Positions 46,430 through 56,679 of a stretch of 64,000 bases of DNA are shown here, piece after piece. The DNA is taken from contig NZ_JABXYX010000015.1 in NCBI RefSeq assembly GCF_017982655.1, positions 43,931 through 107,930 on the forward strand, given 5' to 3'. Position numbers and translations under genes: made by a program. A model generated the notes under the pieces. It did no database searches. It was not told where the DNA came from and saw only the letters and a program-made list of their open reading frames with translations. The stretch is from Brasilonema sp. CT11 (GTDB lineage: Bacteria > Cyanobacteriota > Cyanobacteriia > Cyanobacteriales > Nostocaceae). Position 1 is the first letter of the stretch, and every line of letters begins with the position of its first letter.

Positions 46430-46900
46430 CACGCGCTTGTGCTACAACGGGACGCCACGTTTTGGGGGGAAGCTTCCTCTCAAAAGCTGCGAAGTCGAGC
46501 CAGCGCCGTGCGGGGGTTCCCCCAAAGTCTGTCGGGGGAAGCTTCCCCCGACGAGCTTTGACCGTTGAGGCGTCTGGCGTTGCCGGATGGAAGATTCCAC
46601 CCGGCGAGCTTCGCGCCTTGGGAACCCCAACGCCCTATGGCTAACGCCACGCCTTACGGTGAGACCAGCGCTCTTGGTAGGGTTTCCCAAGGCAGGCGAC
46701 TGGCGAACCCGGAGGGCTATCGGGGAAGACCTCCGGTCTCGCTGCGCTAACACCAGTCGCCGTGAGAGCGGAAACCCTCCTCATGCGTGCTGGATTCACC
46801 CTTCGGGTTCGGCAGTTGCTTCAAGTCGGGAAACCCGCCCAACGCACTGCCTCACCGCAACGCACTGGCTCCCCTTGCTAAGCGCCCCCTACTTTCTTAG
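46430..46900. repeat. GC-rich mosaic of dispersed palindromic repeats
   Basis: About 470 bp, much richer in G+C than the rest, made of repeated pieces such as GGGGGAAGCTTCC, GGCGTCTGGCGTTG, CTGGCGAACCC and GAAACCCTCC. All are also seen singly at 15833, 17440-17520, 31405, 36230 and 48994. Frames through it are open by chance only. It is the largest repeat block in the window and lies in the gene-free stretch 46349-47281. Confidence 0.7.
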
Positions 46901-46994
46901 GAGCAGGGGCACTGGCGGCACACCACCCGCTACGAATGGAAAAAACACTCTTTTCCCCTACACCCTTACACCCTTACACCCTTAGTTGTTGACA

Positions 46995-47111
46995 CTCTCC
47001 TAGCTTTTTATGGGAATTTTGCTGTCGCTTATTCCCACAAAAAGCCACGACATTCTGTAATCTACGTCATACCCAGTTGCGTTCTGCTGTAGTATTTTGT
47101 GGCTAGGAGAG
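46995..47111. repeat. 117-bp inverted-repeat element before the histidine kinase gene
   Basis: The ends are CTCTCCTAGC (46995-47004) and GCTAGGAGAG (47102-47111), perfect inverted repeats. Inside is the hairpin TGGGAAT...ATTCCCA (47011-47037). A heptamer run CCCTACACCCTTACA lies just before it (46956-46985). It could be a MITE or the remains of an IS end. No target duplication is obvious. Confidence 0.5.
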
Positions 47112-47281
47112 ATTACTGAGTCGTTATCTTCTGCAAAGACACTACGCATATGCTTGCGGGTGGTTGGGGTGTATGTGCGATTTATAAGCGATTAAGCAAA
47201 CTTGATATTAATCTGAATAAAGTTTAACTTTTTATTTTGATTTTATCCTGATTCTAAAACATTTATAGAAGCAGCATAAAA

Positions 47282-48883
47282 ATGTACTTATACTCTAAAT
47301 TGAGATTTCTTCCATCTCAAGTAGTAACTGTAACAGTAGTGCTGACATTGTTATTATTTTTGCCTCATACTTGGATCAGTTGGGAAGCATACTACAACTT
47401 CAACAGTATTATCAAAACTGAATTCAGACTAAAAATTATCAATGAGGAAATTACCTATTTTGATGAAGTCTTAACCATGTCAGCAAGTATGAATGCTGCT
47501 ACAGGTGATCGGATTTGGGAACAACGGTATCATCAATTTGAACCAAAACTCAATGTTGCGATTCAGGAATCAATTCAACTGGTTCCAAAAGTATATGAAA
47601 ATGATGATTCCAAACAAATTTATGATGAAAATCAGCGTTTGGTTGCAATGGAATATCAATCTTTTTCTTTAGTAAACAAGGGTCAAAAGGAAGCAGCACA
47701 AGCAATATTATCAAGTCAAAAATATAAAATTCAAAAACGCTTATACGCTGATAGTGTTAGGAAAAGAAACCGTACTATCTCGCTTCAGTTGCATCAAAAA
47801 ATTGTTGAATATCGCAATAAACTATTTTGGTCAATTTTTGCATCATTTTTTAGTTTGGGAATGCTCATTCCGACATGGCTTATGGTATTACGATTATTAA
47901 AAGAATACTTAAAAGCTCGAAAACTTGCTCAATCAGCATTAGAAAAAACTAATCAGGAATTGGAAATGAGAGTTGCGACAAGGACAAAGGAATTAAGACG
48001 GAAAAATATCCAAATACAACAAACGCTACAAAAACTGCAACAAACTCAAGTACAACTGATTCAAACTGAAAAAATGTCTAGTTTGGGTCAGATGATGGCT
48101 GGTATTGCCCATGAAATTAACAATCCCATCACTTTTGTTTCTGGCAATCTTATCTACGCTGAGGAATACACGCAAAACTTACTAAAAGTCGTGGAACTAT
48201 ATCAGCAAGAGTATCCCAATCTTTCACAAGTAGTTCAAACTGAAATCGATGCGATGGATTTGGATTACTTGAAACAAGATTTTAATAAATTGGTCAAATC
48301 TATGAAAATGGGAACAGAACGGATTCAGGAAATCGTTAAATCTCTTCAGACATTTTCTCGCTTAGATGAGGCTGCTGTAAAGACAGTTGATATTCATGAA
48401 GGTATTGATAGTACATTAATGATTTTGCACCATCGCCTCAAGGTAACCGAAAAACATTTTGAAATTTCTGTTATTAAAGAGTATGGTTTGTTGCCGCTGA
48501 TCGAGTGCAACCCTGGTTTACTGAATCAGGTATTTATGAATATCGTTGCCAATGCAATTGAAGCTCTAGATGAGTACAACTTACAGCGCACATCTGATGA
48601 AATCAAAGCTAACCCCAGTTATATTCGTATTCGCACTGAGGTGATTTCAAAAAACTGGATTGGAATCCAAATCATTGACAATGGTCCTGGTATTCCAGAA
48701 AAAATTCGTTCCAAGCTATTTGACCCTTTCTTTACTACTAAACCTGTGGGTAAAGGTATAGGACTTGGGCTATCTATCAGTTACCAGATTATAGTAGACA
48801 AGCATGGTGGGAAGCTATATTGTCACTCAGTACCTGGACAAGGTGCAGAATTTTTTATTGAAATTCCAATTAGTCGTTCATAA
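47282..48883 (+). CDS. Membrane-bound sensor histidine kinase
   Basis: The 533-residue kinase has a first span at about residues 14-30 and a periplasmic region of about 155 residues, mostly helical. A second span ([20 protein letters not shown]) and a coiled coil at about 215-260 follow. The HisKA box has the phospho-acceptor His in [11 protein letters not shown]. The ATPase part has [15 protein letters not shown] (N box), DNGPGIP (G1), FFTTK and GIGLGLSI (G2). There is no receiver domain, and no response regulator adjoins it, so its partner lies elsewhere. The signal is unknown. Confidence 0.88.
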   Translation: MYLYSKLRFLPSQVVTVTVVLTLLLFLPHTWISWEAYYNFNSIIKTEFRLKIINEEITYFDEVLTMSASMNAATGDRIWEQRYHQFEPKLNVAIQESIQLVPKVYENDDSKQIYDENQRLVAMEYQSFSLVNKGQKEAAQAILSSQKYKIQKRLYADSVRKRNRTISLQLHQKIVEYRNKLFWSIFASFFSLGMLIPTWLMVLRLLKEYLKARKLAQSALEKTNQELEMRVATRTKELRRKNIQIQQTLQKLQQTQVQLIQTEKMSSLGQMMAGIAHEINNPITFVSGNLIYAEEYTQNLLKVVELYQQEYPNLSQVVQTEIDAMDLDYLKQDFNKLVKSMKMGTERIQEIVKSLQTFSRLDEAAVKTVDIHEGIDSTLMILHHRLKVTEKHFEISVIKEYGLLPLIECNPGLLNQVFMNIVANAIEALDEYNLQRTSDEIKANPSYIRIRTEVISKNWIGIQIIDNGPGIPEKIRSKLFDPFFTTKPVGKGIGLGLSISYQIIVDKHGGKLYCHSVPGQGAEFFIEIPISRS

Positions 48884-48993
48884 TTTTTAAGAGGGAACAG
48901 GGAACGCTTAACAGGGAACAGGGAAAAGAGCTATAGCCTCGCAAAAAAAGCCTGCGCAGTTGACAAGGAGAGAAGGAAAGAGGGAACAAAGCC

Positions 48994-49054
48994 CTCACCC
49001 TTCGGGTTCGCCAGTCGCCTACGGAGGGAAACCCTCCTGCAGCGCTGGACTCAC
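48994..49054. repeat. Dispersed GC-rich palindromic repeat (GGAGGGTTTCCCTCC family)
   Basis: It is almost the reverse complement of 31405-31456: CACCCTTCGGGTTCGCCAG, then CGCCTACGGAGGGAAACCCT and CCTGCAGCGCTGG. It lies between the histidine kinase and pepA stops. Confidence 0.75.
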
Positions 49055-49077
49055 TCCTTCATGTCCCTATTACTGCA

Positions 49078-50556
49078 TCAGCTATCGCTTAGCACCCAAC
49101 TGACTAAAGTACGAACACCAAAGCCAGTCGCACCGGGACCGTTGTAACCATTTTCTTTGTCTGCCCAAACTGGACCTGCAACATCTAGGTGCGCCCAAGG
49201 AGTTTGTTTGACAAACTCCTTGAGGAACAATGCAGCGGTGATTGAACCACCAGGACGTGGTCCTGTATTCTTCATGTCCGCGATGCCAGACTTCAGCCCT
49301 TCAAAGTATTTTTCTTCCATTGGAAGTCGCCAAAACTTTTCTCCAGAAGTTTGGGAAGCTTTTTCTATCTGTGCTGCTAAAGCATCATCGGGAGAGAACA
49401 AACCAGCAATGTCATCTCCCAAAGCAATCACACAAGCACCCGTGAGAGTCGCTAAGTCAACAATTGCATCCACTTCTAGCTTTTCAGCAAATACTAAGGC
49501 ATCTGCCAAGGTCAAACGTCCTTCTGCATCGGTATTATTTACTTCAATGGTTTTGCCATTGGATGCAGTGAGAATGTCACCTGGGCGCATAGCACGACCG
49601 CTGATCATATTTTCTGTAACAGCGGAAATAAAGTGAACTTCAACATCTGGTTTAAGTTGAGCGATCGCTTTGGCGGCACCTAAAGTAGCCGCAGCACCAC
49701 CCATGTCAATTTTCATGGTTTCAATACCACTACCAGCTCCTTTGATGTTGAGTCCACCAGAGTCGAAGGTTAAACCTTTACCAATAATCGCTAGCTTACG
49801 TTTGGGTGTTCCTTCTGGTTTATAAGTGAGGTGAATAAACTTAGGTGGCAAATCCGAAGCTTTTGCAACTCCCAAAAAAGCTCCCATGCCTAACTTTTCA
49901 CAGTCTTCCTGTTCCAAGATTTCTATTTGTAAACCGTGTTCTGAGGCAATATCAGCGGCGGTGTCTGCCATAGTAATTGGTGTTACAGAGTTGGCAGGAG
50001 CTGCGACCAACTGCCGTGCTAAAAATACACCAGAGGCAATTTGATTGGCGCGGCTAATTGCTGCTTCTTGTCCACCCAGTCCTAATAAATCGACTTTCTC
50101 AACTTGTGGTCCTTTATCCTCTGGTTCAGATTTAAACCGATTATCCTGATATAGTCCTAATTGAACGCCTTCAGCTAGTGCTTGTGCTGTTTGTGTTGGG
50201 TCGTTGTTCCAAATAGGCAGGCTGATCCCCAGAGTTTTGCACTTCTGCTTTTTCGCTAAGCGAGCAACGTTAGCTACAGATCGCCGCAAGGTTTCTAACT
50301 TTAGAGCGTCGGGTTTGCCTAAACCTACGAGTATAATTTTACGAACTGGGCTACCACTACCCACTCGCGTTACAGCAGTACTGCCTTGCTTACCCTTAAA
50401 TTCCTCTTCAGCAATCAGTTCTTTTATACTACCAGCCAACTTTTCATCTAAAGTTACCTGTTCGCCAGTTAACTCTACAGCATCTTCAAATAATCCAATT
50501 GCTAAACCGTCCCCCGTCCACTCTAGAAGGGGGGTAGCAGTGGCAAGAATTTCCAT
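49078..50556 (-). CDS. pepA: Leucyl aminopeptidase (PepA, M17)
   Basis: The 492-residue metallo-aminopeptidase removes N-terminal residues from peptides in the cytosol. The C-terminal catalytic domain has the metal-binding block [15 protein letters not shown] and the M17 signature [15 protein letters not shown], with the metal-site MKIDMGGAA between them. The N-terminal domain (about 1-170) is the usual less conserved part. Length is normal. It is monocistronic. Confidence 0.94.
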   Translation of the reverse strand: MEILATATPLLEWTGDGLAIGLFEDAVELTGEQVTLDEKLAGSIKELIAEEEFKGKQGSTAVTRVGSGSPVRKIILVGLGKPDALKLETLRRSVANVARLAKKQKCKTLGISLPIWNNDPTQTAQALAEGVQLGLYQDNRFKSEPEDKGPQVEKVDLLGLGGQEAAISRANQIASGVFLARQLVAAPANSVTPITMADTAADIASEHGLQIEILEQEDCEKLGMGAFLGVAKASDLPPKFIHLTYKPEGTPKRKLAIIGKGLTFDSGGLNIKGAGSGIETMKIDMGGAAATLGAAKAIAQLKPDVEVHFISAVTENMISGRAMRPGDILTASNGKTIEVNNTDAEGRLTLADALVFAEKLEVDAIVDLATLTGACVIALGDDIAGLFSPDDALAAQIEKASQTSGEKFWRLPMEEKYFEGLKSGIADMKNTGPRPGGSITAALFLKEFVKQTPWAHLDVAGPVWADKENGYNGPGATGFGVRTLVSWVLSDS

Positions 50557-50664
50557 ACTCTTGTCTTCTGTGTAAAACTTCTTGTACCAGTATTGCGCAA
50601 AATATGCACTTTATGCTTTAGAGAGCATTCCAGAGTTCGTGATTATAGCTATAGCCAACTCTAT

Positions 50665-50798
50665 TAGGACGTAGGGAACGCTTAACAGGGAACGCTTAAC
50701 AGGGAACAGGGAACGCTTAACAGTGAACAGTGAACAGTAAACAATTGATAACTGATGACTGATGACTGATAACTGGTAACTGATAACTGATAACTGAG
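50665..50798. repeat. Heptamer tandem repeats (GGGAACGCTTAACA / AACTGAT types)
   Basis: 14-bp GGGAACGCTTAACA units are followed by GTGAACA and then TAACTGA/TGACTGA units, all multiples of 7 bp. The array ends next to the hybrid kinase stop codon at 50799. Confidence 0.8.
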
Positions 50799-53051
50799 TT
50801 AATGTCTCACGAGTTCGGCAACGACATTCACTATTTGATCTGGCATAACAGGCTTAGAAAGATGTTTTTGAAAACCTGCTGAAATCGCCAGTTGACGATC
50901 CCTTTCTCCAGCATACGCCGTCAGGGCGATCGCCGGGATGTCTCCTCCTTGTTCAGGTGATAATCCTCTGATTTGACGGATCAGGCTATAGCCGTCTTGC
51001 TCCGGCATACCGATATCACTAATGAGAATATTTGGTTTGAATGTTGTCAAAACCTCTAGTGCTGAAGAAGCAGAACTGACAGCAGTGGCGATCGCTCCAA
51101 ATTCCTCTAAAGCAAATACCAAAAAGTCTCGTGAATCAGTGTCATCATCTACCACTAACACGCGCACACCTTCTAATGGGGATGAGGCAGATGAAATAGA
51201 TGAGGAAGTGGAAATTAATTTCTTTGCTCTTATATCTTCAATAATAGGCAATTGTACTACAAATGTTGCACCTTTTCCTTCTCCCGGACTTTCTGCGGTG
51301 ACAGTTCCACCATGCAATTCTACCAAGTGGCGTACAATTGCTAAACCCAATCCCAAGCCTCCGTGTTTGCGAGTGGTAGAACCATCTCCTTGACGAAAAG
51401 AATCAAACACGTAAGGAATAAAATCAGCTTTGATACCAATCCCTGTATCTTTCACAGTAATTTTCGCAGAATTTGAGGAGTGGCGAATGGGGAGTAGGGG
51501 TAATAAGGCAGATGTTGATCCCTCATCTTTTTCATCTCCCCCAACTCTTTCAAGCAGCACTTCCACTCGTCCGGACTGTGGGGTAAACTTGATAGCGTTA
51601 GAAACCAGATTCCAGATAATTTGCTGTAATCGGCTAGGATCGCCTAAAACGTGGAATTTTTGTCCTGAAATTTGAGATAGAGAACCACGGCTTTCCATAG
51701 AAGAGCTTTGCGCCTGCAGAGGTTCCTTTTGTTGTGGACGCGCTGCTACTTCCCATAAGGGTGACGACTGGAGTGCAATTGGAGGAGATTCAGAATTTGG
51801 AATTTGCACAGAAGTTGTATCGCAGGAGACCTCTTCTCTAATCTTCAGTGATTTGGAATTTTGAATTGATTTGTCCTGTGTTTCCAATCCAGAGTCTATA
51901 ATGAGAAATTGCAAATCAATTGATTTGGCTTGAGCTGCCAGACGCATTGTGTCTATTGCAGCTTCGATTGCTGGAATTAAGTTTGTTGGGTAGGGACGCA
52001 GAGTCAACTTACCACGAATAATCCGGGATACATCCAGCAAATCTTCAATCAGTTGTGTTTGTAACTTGGCGTTGCGCTCAATTGTTTCTAACGCACGATT
52101 CAAGTTTTTTGGTTCTAAGTTACGGGTACGTAATATTTTTGACCAGCCAAGGATAGCGTTGAGTGGCGATCGCAATTCATGGGAAAGCACCGCCAAAAAC
52201 TCATCCTTAATTTTATTTGCCCGTTCCAATTCTTCCTTTTGTTGGCGTAACTGAGCCTCGCCTTCCCGTAATGCCTGTTCTGCCAATTTATACTGTGTTA
52301 CGTCACGAGCAATGCTCAGTAATGATTGTACGGAACCATCGGCAGCATATTCTGGCACAATCCGTGCCTGGTAGTAAATGCGTCCCTTATGTGAGGGAAC
52401 ATCAAACTCAATCCAGCACCCAATTCCTGTGCTAAGCACTTGGCGTAATCTTGCTTGCCAAGTGGAAACTTCCTCAGCAGAACCCATTTCGGCAACGGTT
52501 TTGCCAATCCATATTTCTAATGGTATTCCTGTTGCATTTTCTGTTGCGGGATTTACGTAGCTATAGCGGAGTTCTCTATCAATGCGGCTGATAGCGTCTG
52601 GTGAGTTTTCCGCTAAAGCTCTAAACTCCTGCTCGCGGCGATACAGTTCTGTTTCTGCTATTTTGCAGGCGCGTCGATACTGGGCTTCCCGTAGTGCCCG
52701 ACATACCGAAGGCACAAGACGCTCTAATCTTTGCTTGAGAACATAATCAATGGCACCACTTTTGAGGGTTTCAATGGCGACTTCCTCCCCCATTGTTGCG
52801 GTCACAAAAATAAAAGGTACGTCTGGGCAGTGATGTTGCGCCATATTTAGAGCCGTAATACCATCAAACCCAGGCAAGGCGTAATCTGAAAGAATCAGGT
52901 CAAAGTTATCTTGCTCTAGCGCCGTCTGAAATTCTGCTTGCGTTTTCACGTGCATTAGTTCGCAGCCAATACCGCTTTCGGTCAACACGGCATTGATCAG
53001 TTCTGCATCCAGCAAATTATCTTCCAGCAAGACAAATTTTAGACCTGACAT
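50799..53051 (-). CDS. Hybrid histidine kinase (REC-PAS-HisKA-HATPase-REC) with repeat-derived inserts
   Basis: The 750-residue cytosolic protein has an N-terminal receiver (about 1-120, Asp56 in LILSDYALPG), a PAS domain (about 140-255), HisKA with His291 in AVLSHELRSPLNAIL, an ATPase domain, and a C-terminal receiver (about 630-750, LISDIGMPEQDG). Two segments are foreign to the kinase fold. Residues about 388-465, between HisKA and the N box, are Ser/Gln-rich. Residues 504-528 (GGDEKDEGSTSALLPLLPIR) lie before the G1 box. Both are encoded by DNA resembling intergenic repeats. It is the last gene of a three-gene operon, two bases after the response regulator. Confidence 0.9.
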   Translation of the reverse strand: MSGLKFVLLEDNLLDAELINAVLTESGIGCELMHVKTQAEFQTALEQDNFDLILSDYALPGFDGITALNMAQHHCPDVPFIFVTATMGEEVAIETLKSGAIDYVLKQRLERLVPSVCRALREAQYRRACKIAETELYRREQEFRALAENSPDAISRIDRELRYSYVNPATENATGIPLEIWIGKTVAEMGSAEEVSTWQARLRQVLSTGIGCWIEFDVPSHKGRIYYQARIVPEYAADGSVQSLLSIARDVTQYKLAEQALREGEAQLRQQKEELERANKIKDEFLAVLSHELRSPLNAILGWSKILRTRNLEPKNLNRALETIERNAKLQTQLIEDLLDVSRIIRGKLTLRPYPTNLIPAIEAAIDTMRLAAQAKSIDLQFLIIDSGLETQDKSIQNSKSLKIREEVSCDTTSVQIPNSESPPIALQSSPLWEVAARPQQKEPLQAQSSSMESRGSLSQISGQKFHVLGDPSRLQQIIWNLVSNAIKFTPQSGRVEVLLERVGGDEKDEGSTSALLPLLPIRHSSNSAKITVKDTGIGIKADFIPYVFDSFRQGDGSTTRKHGGLGLGLAIVRHLVELHGGTVTAESPGEGKGATFVVQLPIIEDIRAKKLISTSSSISSASSPLEGVRVLVVDDDTDSRDFLVFALEEFGAIATAVSSASSALEVLTTFKPNILISDIGMPEQDGYSLIRQIRGLSPEQGGDIPAIALTAYAGERDRQLAISAGFQKHLSKPVMPDQIVNVVAELVRH

Positions 53052-53053
53052 GG

Positions 53054-53530
53054 CTATATCCCTGCTACTCCTTGATTACTGCGTGCCGGAGGTATGGAAC
53101 CGGGAGGGGGTTCATTAATTATTGCCCAAAATAATCCCAAACCTTTGATGACTTGAACAAATTCAAGAAAATCGATAGGCTTGACGACATAACCATTGCT
53201 GCCAAGTTCGTAACAGCGAGCGAGATCTTGTTCTTCTCGCGAAGAAGTCAACACCACGACTGGTACGACTCGCAATTCTGGATCAGCTTTGAGTTGCGTC
53301 AAGACTTCTAGACCATCAATTTTTGGTAACTTTAGATCGAGTAGCACCACGACAGGATGACCTTCGCGACGCAAACGATACAAACCTCGACGATAAAGGT
53401 AATCCAATGCTTCTTCGCCGTCACGAACGACGACGACTTCATTGCCCAAATGGTTTTCTGCCAGTGAAGTCAGGATTAACTCAACATCGTTAATGCTGTC
53501 TTCGACTAGGAGAATGCGCTTTAGTTCCAT
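53054..53530 (-). CDS. Single-domain response regulator (Rcp1-like)
   Basis: The 158-residue receiver starts at ATG 53530 (MELKRILLVEDSINDVELI), 10 bp after the upstream kinase stop. The longer frame from 53563 would overlap the kinase gene. It has the acidic pair ED near the N-terminus, the phospho-acceptor Asp in VVLLDLKLPKIDG, VLTSS and the Lys in GSNGYVVKPIDF. There is no output domain. It resembles Rcp1-type partners of phytochrome-like kinases and probably takes phosphate from the kinase encoded just before it. Confidence 0.9.
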   Translation of the reverse strand: MELKRILLVEDSINDVELILTSLAENHLGNEVVVVRDGEEALDYLYRRGLYRLRREGHPVVVLLDLKLPKIDGLEVLTQLKADPELRVVPVVVLTSSREEQDLARCYELGSNGYVVKPIDFLEFVQVIKGLGLFWAIINEPPPGSIPPARSNQGVAGI

Positions 53531-53540
53531 CGTATACTCT

Positions 53541-56435
53541 CTACTCTCCACTTCCCACTCCAAACCCCTTTGGTAGCGAAAAATAAAAAGTCGCGACCTT
53601 GTCTATTTCACTTTCTGCCCAAACGCGTCCGCCATGACGGTGAATAATGCGTTGGACATTTGCCAATCCCACACCTGTACCTTCAAATTGTGGATCACTG
53701 TGCAGGCGTTGAAAAACGCCAAACAACTTGTGAACATATTTCATATCAAAACCAATGCCGTTATCTCGCACGAAGAATACCACTTCTTGCTCACGGGTGA
53801 TACTACCTACAGTAATTTGTGTTAGAGGGCGAGTTTTGCTATACTTGAGGGCATTTTCCAACAGGTTACGGAGAACGAGCCGCAACAAGTCGGGGTCTCC
53901 TTGTACCTGAGGCAATGGTTCTATTTGCCAAGAAACCTGACGATTCCTGGTTTCGGGTTCTAAATCACGTTGCACCTCCCGCAGCAGTAGTTTCATGTCA
54001 ACAATGGTAGAACGCATTTGAGAACGCCCCACACGAGAAAAACTTAACAAATCGTCAATTAATTTACCCGCTTGTTTAGTTGCTTCGGTGATAATGTTGA
54101 GGTATCGTTTACTAGTGTCATCCACCGCTGTTGACACAAGACGTTTTTGCAGCAAGTCAACGAATCCGGTGATGTGGCGCAATGGTGCTCGCAGGTCATG
54201 AGAGACGGAGTAACAGAAGGATTCTAGTTCTTTGTTGGCTGCTTCTAATTGAACTGTGCGCTGTTTTACCCGTTCTTCTAAGGTTTCGTTGAGTTGTTGA
54301 ATTTGAGCCTCGGCTTGCTTGCGGTCTTCAATATCTACACAAGAGCCAATGTAACCCAAAAATTCTCCCTCAGAAGTGAACCGGGGTACACCAATATTTA
54401 AAATCCAACGATATTCTCCATCAAACCGTCGCAGGCGGTACTCGATTTGAAATTCTTGGCGGGCATCAAAAGAATTCGTATATATTTCCAGACAACGCTG
54501 CAAATCATCAGGATGTACACCTTCTGCCCAACCATTGCCTAGTTCTTGCTCCATCGTCCGTCCGGTAAAATCTAGCCAAGGTTTATTGAAGTAAGTACAG
54601 TGCCGATCTGTACCAGACATCCAAACCATCATTGGAGCAGTGTCTGTAACATGGCGAAAACGCTGCTCACTTTCAACAAGGGCGGCTTCTCCCCGTTTAC
54701 GCTCAGTAATGTCAATAGTAATGCCGTCAAAGCGCTTTGGTATACCAGCTGCATCACAGAAGGTGTGTCCAATCGCCCTGATCCAGCGTATGCGTCCATC
54801 TGGGGCTACTGTGCGGTAGTCCATGTCATAACCGACTGCCTGCTCAATCGCGTGCTGAATTGCTTGGCGTGTGTGTTCCCGGTCATCATCATGTAGAAGT
54901 TGATAAAATAAATCAATCGTCACATCGGCATCAGGTGGTAGACCAAAATGCGCTTTGCACTGGTCGTTCCAAACGAGTTTGTCCAGTGGTAAGTCACAGT
55001 ACCACAAACCGACTTCTACTCCCTGAATGACTAAATCCAGACGTTCTCTACTAATTCGCAAAGCTTCTGCCTGTTCTCGCAGCGTCTGTTCTATCTGTTT
55101 GCGCTCTGTGATATCATGAGCAACTGCATACAGCAACTTTAACTCAACATCGGGAACACCATTCCAAACCAGCCATTTGTAGGAACCATCTTTACAACGG
55201 TAGCGGTTCTCGAAATTGAGTGTTAAGGCTCCTGTTGTAAGTTTCTCCATTTCAAACTTGGTTTTTGCTCTGTCATCTGGATGTACAAACTCAATGAATG
55301 GTTTGGCTAGCAATTCTGCTTGAGTGTAGCCGAGAATTTTCTCAAAAGCCGGGTTTACATGCTTGAAGTAGCCATCCAATCCTGCTGTGCAGAGCATATC
55401 GGGCGAAAGCATAAAGAAGCGATCGCGTTCTGCTTCTGCTCGCTTGCGTTCGCGCAGCGCGGCTTGCCGTTCGCTAATATCCAAAATGAAGGTGATCGCC
55501 TCTTCGCGTTGCTCTTCAATTAAGGCGAAGCCGATGATCACTGGAACACAAGAACCATCTTTGCGGATATATTCTTTCTCGTAAGGAGTACAAAATCCCT
55601 TGATCTTCGCCTCGGCGATCGCCGCTTCATCAAGCGGTAGATACTCGCTTGGAGTTATCTCACTCCAGCGCACTTTATCTTGTAGAAAATCTTTACGGGT
55701 ATAACCAAGAATGTGGAGATAGGCATCATTAACCTCACCTACTCCTCCATACACATCACCAAACTGAATGCCAATAATATCTGAGTTGACAAATAGCCGC
55801 AGCCGTGATTCGCTCTGACGCAACGCTTCTTCTGTGCGTTTTTGGTCATCGATATCAGTGCAGCTGCCAAACCACTTAACAATTGTACCGTCCTCGTCAC
55901 GTAATGGTAAAGCCTGTGCTACATGCCAACGATAAACCCCATCAAATCGTTTCAGGCGGTACTGTACCTCATAGCGATTTCCTGTTTTGAGTCCAGTTGT
56001 CCATTTTTCCAAAGCTTGTGATAAATCGTCAGGATGAACAACTTGCTGCCAATTCGACTCCAAAGTGTCTTGGGGCAATGATTCTTGAGGTTTGAGTCCT
56101 GTGTACTCTAGCCAGCGCTGATTGTAGTATTCTACAAAGCCATCTGGGTTGCTCATCCAAACCATCTGGGGAATGTTTTCCGCAAGCAGCCGATAGCGTT
56201 CTTCACTCCTCTGGCAAGTCTTGCTTGACAAAAGCCAAAGCGATACAGCAGAGAGTAAGAAGGCGATCGCTGTATTGGCTTTCATTGTCACCAGTCCTGG
56301 CAACACGCTCTTAAATAGGGCAATGTCAAATATCCAGCCAATTGATACCACACAACCGACGCAAATCACAAAGACACTTGCAGCTTGTGAAAAATTTTTC
56401 GTAACAGTGAAGTTAGGCATAAGCCTTGACTCCAA
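53541..56435 (-). CDS. Multi-PAS membrane histidine kinase
   Basis: The 964-residue protein has two N-terminal spans (about 18-40 and 48-68) and almost no periplasmic part. Five PAS/PAC units follow: for example [69 protein letters not shown] and [19 protein letters not shown] coiled coil leads to HisKA ([19 protein letters not shown]) and the ATPase ([27 protein letters not shown]). There is no GAF or chromophore-binding cysteine motif, so it is not a phytochrome. It is the first gene of the operon with the receiver and hybrid kinase. Ligands of the PAS units are unknown. Confidence 0.9.
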   Translation of the reverse strand: MESRLMPNFTVTKNFSQAASVFVICVGCVVSIGWIFDIALFKSVLPGLVTMKANTAIAFLLSAVSLWLLSSKTCQRSEERYRLLAENIPQMVWMSNPDGFVEYYNQRWLEYTGLKPQESLPQDTLESNWQQVVHPDDLSQALEKWTTGLKTGNRYEVQYRLKRFDGVYRWHVAQALPLRDEDGTIVKWFGSCTDIDDQKRTEEALRQSESRLRLFVNSDIIGIQFGDVYGGVGEVNDAYLHILGYTRKDFLQDKVRWSEITPSEYLPLDEAAIAEAKIKGFCTPYEKEYIRKDGSCVPVIIGFALIEEQREEAITFILDISERQAALRERKRAEAERDRFFMLSPDMLCTAGLDGYFKHVNPAFEKILGYTQAELLAKPFIEFVHPDDRAKTKFEMEKLTTGALTLNFENRYRCKDGSYKWLVWNGVPDVELKLLYAVAHDITERKQIEQTLREQAEALRISRERLDLVIQGVEVGLWYCDLPLDKLVWNDQCKAHFGLPPDADVTIDLFYQLLHDDDREHTRQAIQHAIEQAVGYDMDYRTVAPDGRIRWIRAIGHTFCDAAGIPKRFDGITIDITERKRGEAALVESEQRFRHVTDTAPMMVWMSGTDRHCTYFNKPWLDFTGRTMEQELGNGWAEGVHPDDLQRCLEIYTNSFDARQEFQIEYRLRRFDGEYRWILNIGVPRFTSEGEFLGYIGSCVDIEDRKQAEAQIQQLNETLEERVKQRTVQLEAANKELESFCYSVSHDLRAPLRHITGFVDLLQKRLVSTAVDDTSKRYLNIITEATKQAGKLIDDLLSFSRVGRSQMRSTIVDMKLLLREVQRDLEPETRNRQVSWQIEPLPQVQGDPDLLRLVLRNLLENALKYSKTRPLTQITVGSITREQEVVFFVRDNGIGFDMKYVHKLFGVFQRLHSDPQFEGTGVGLANVQRIIHRHGGRVWAESEIDKVATFYFSLPKGFGVGSGE

Positions 56436-56613
56436 CTTTCGGATTTTGTTTTATAATACTTTTCATATAATTATTGCATGATAAAATTTCCAACTATTTT
56501 TGCTAGTTCAAAAATGCTGGAACTCTTACTACAATATACTTAAGACTGATAATAACATTTGTGGAATAACCTTGAGATAGATTTTTTTACTTTGGTATAT
56601 TTCCATACATAAG

Positions 56614-56641
56614 AAACCCGGCTTCTTAGAGAAACCGGTTT
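56614..56641 (-). terminator. Terminator-like hairpin after the EcsC-like gene
   Basis: On the minus strand AAACCGG and CCGGGTTT pair with one bulge around about 13 nt, followed by CTTATG. The T-run is weak. The arm AAACCCGG is the same as in the hairpins at 25384 and 39314. Confidence 0.4.
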
Positions 56642-56679
56642 GTTTTGTTTATTGTCTGGCATCAGACAAATCAATTCAA

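Noticed and set aside
46462..46985. Several overlapping open frames of 60-130 codons
   Set aside because: They run through GC-rich palindromic repeats on both strands, have Arg/Pro/Gly-biased composition and match no family.
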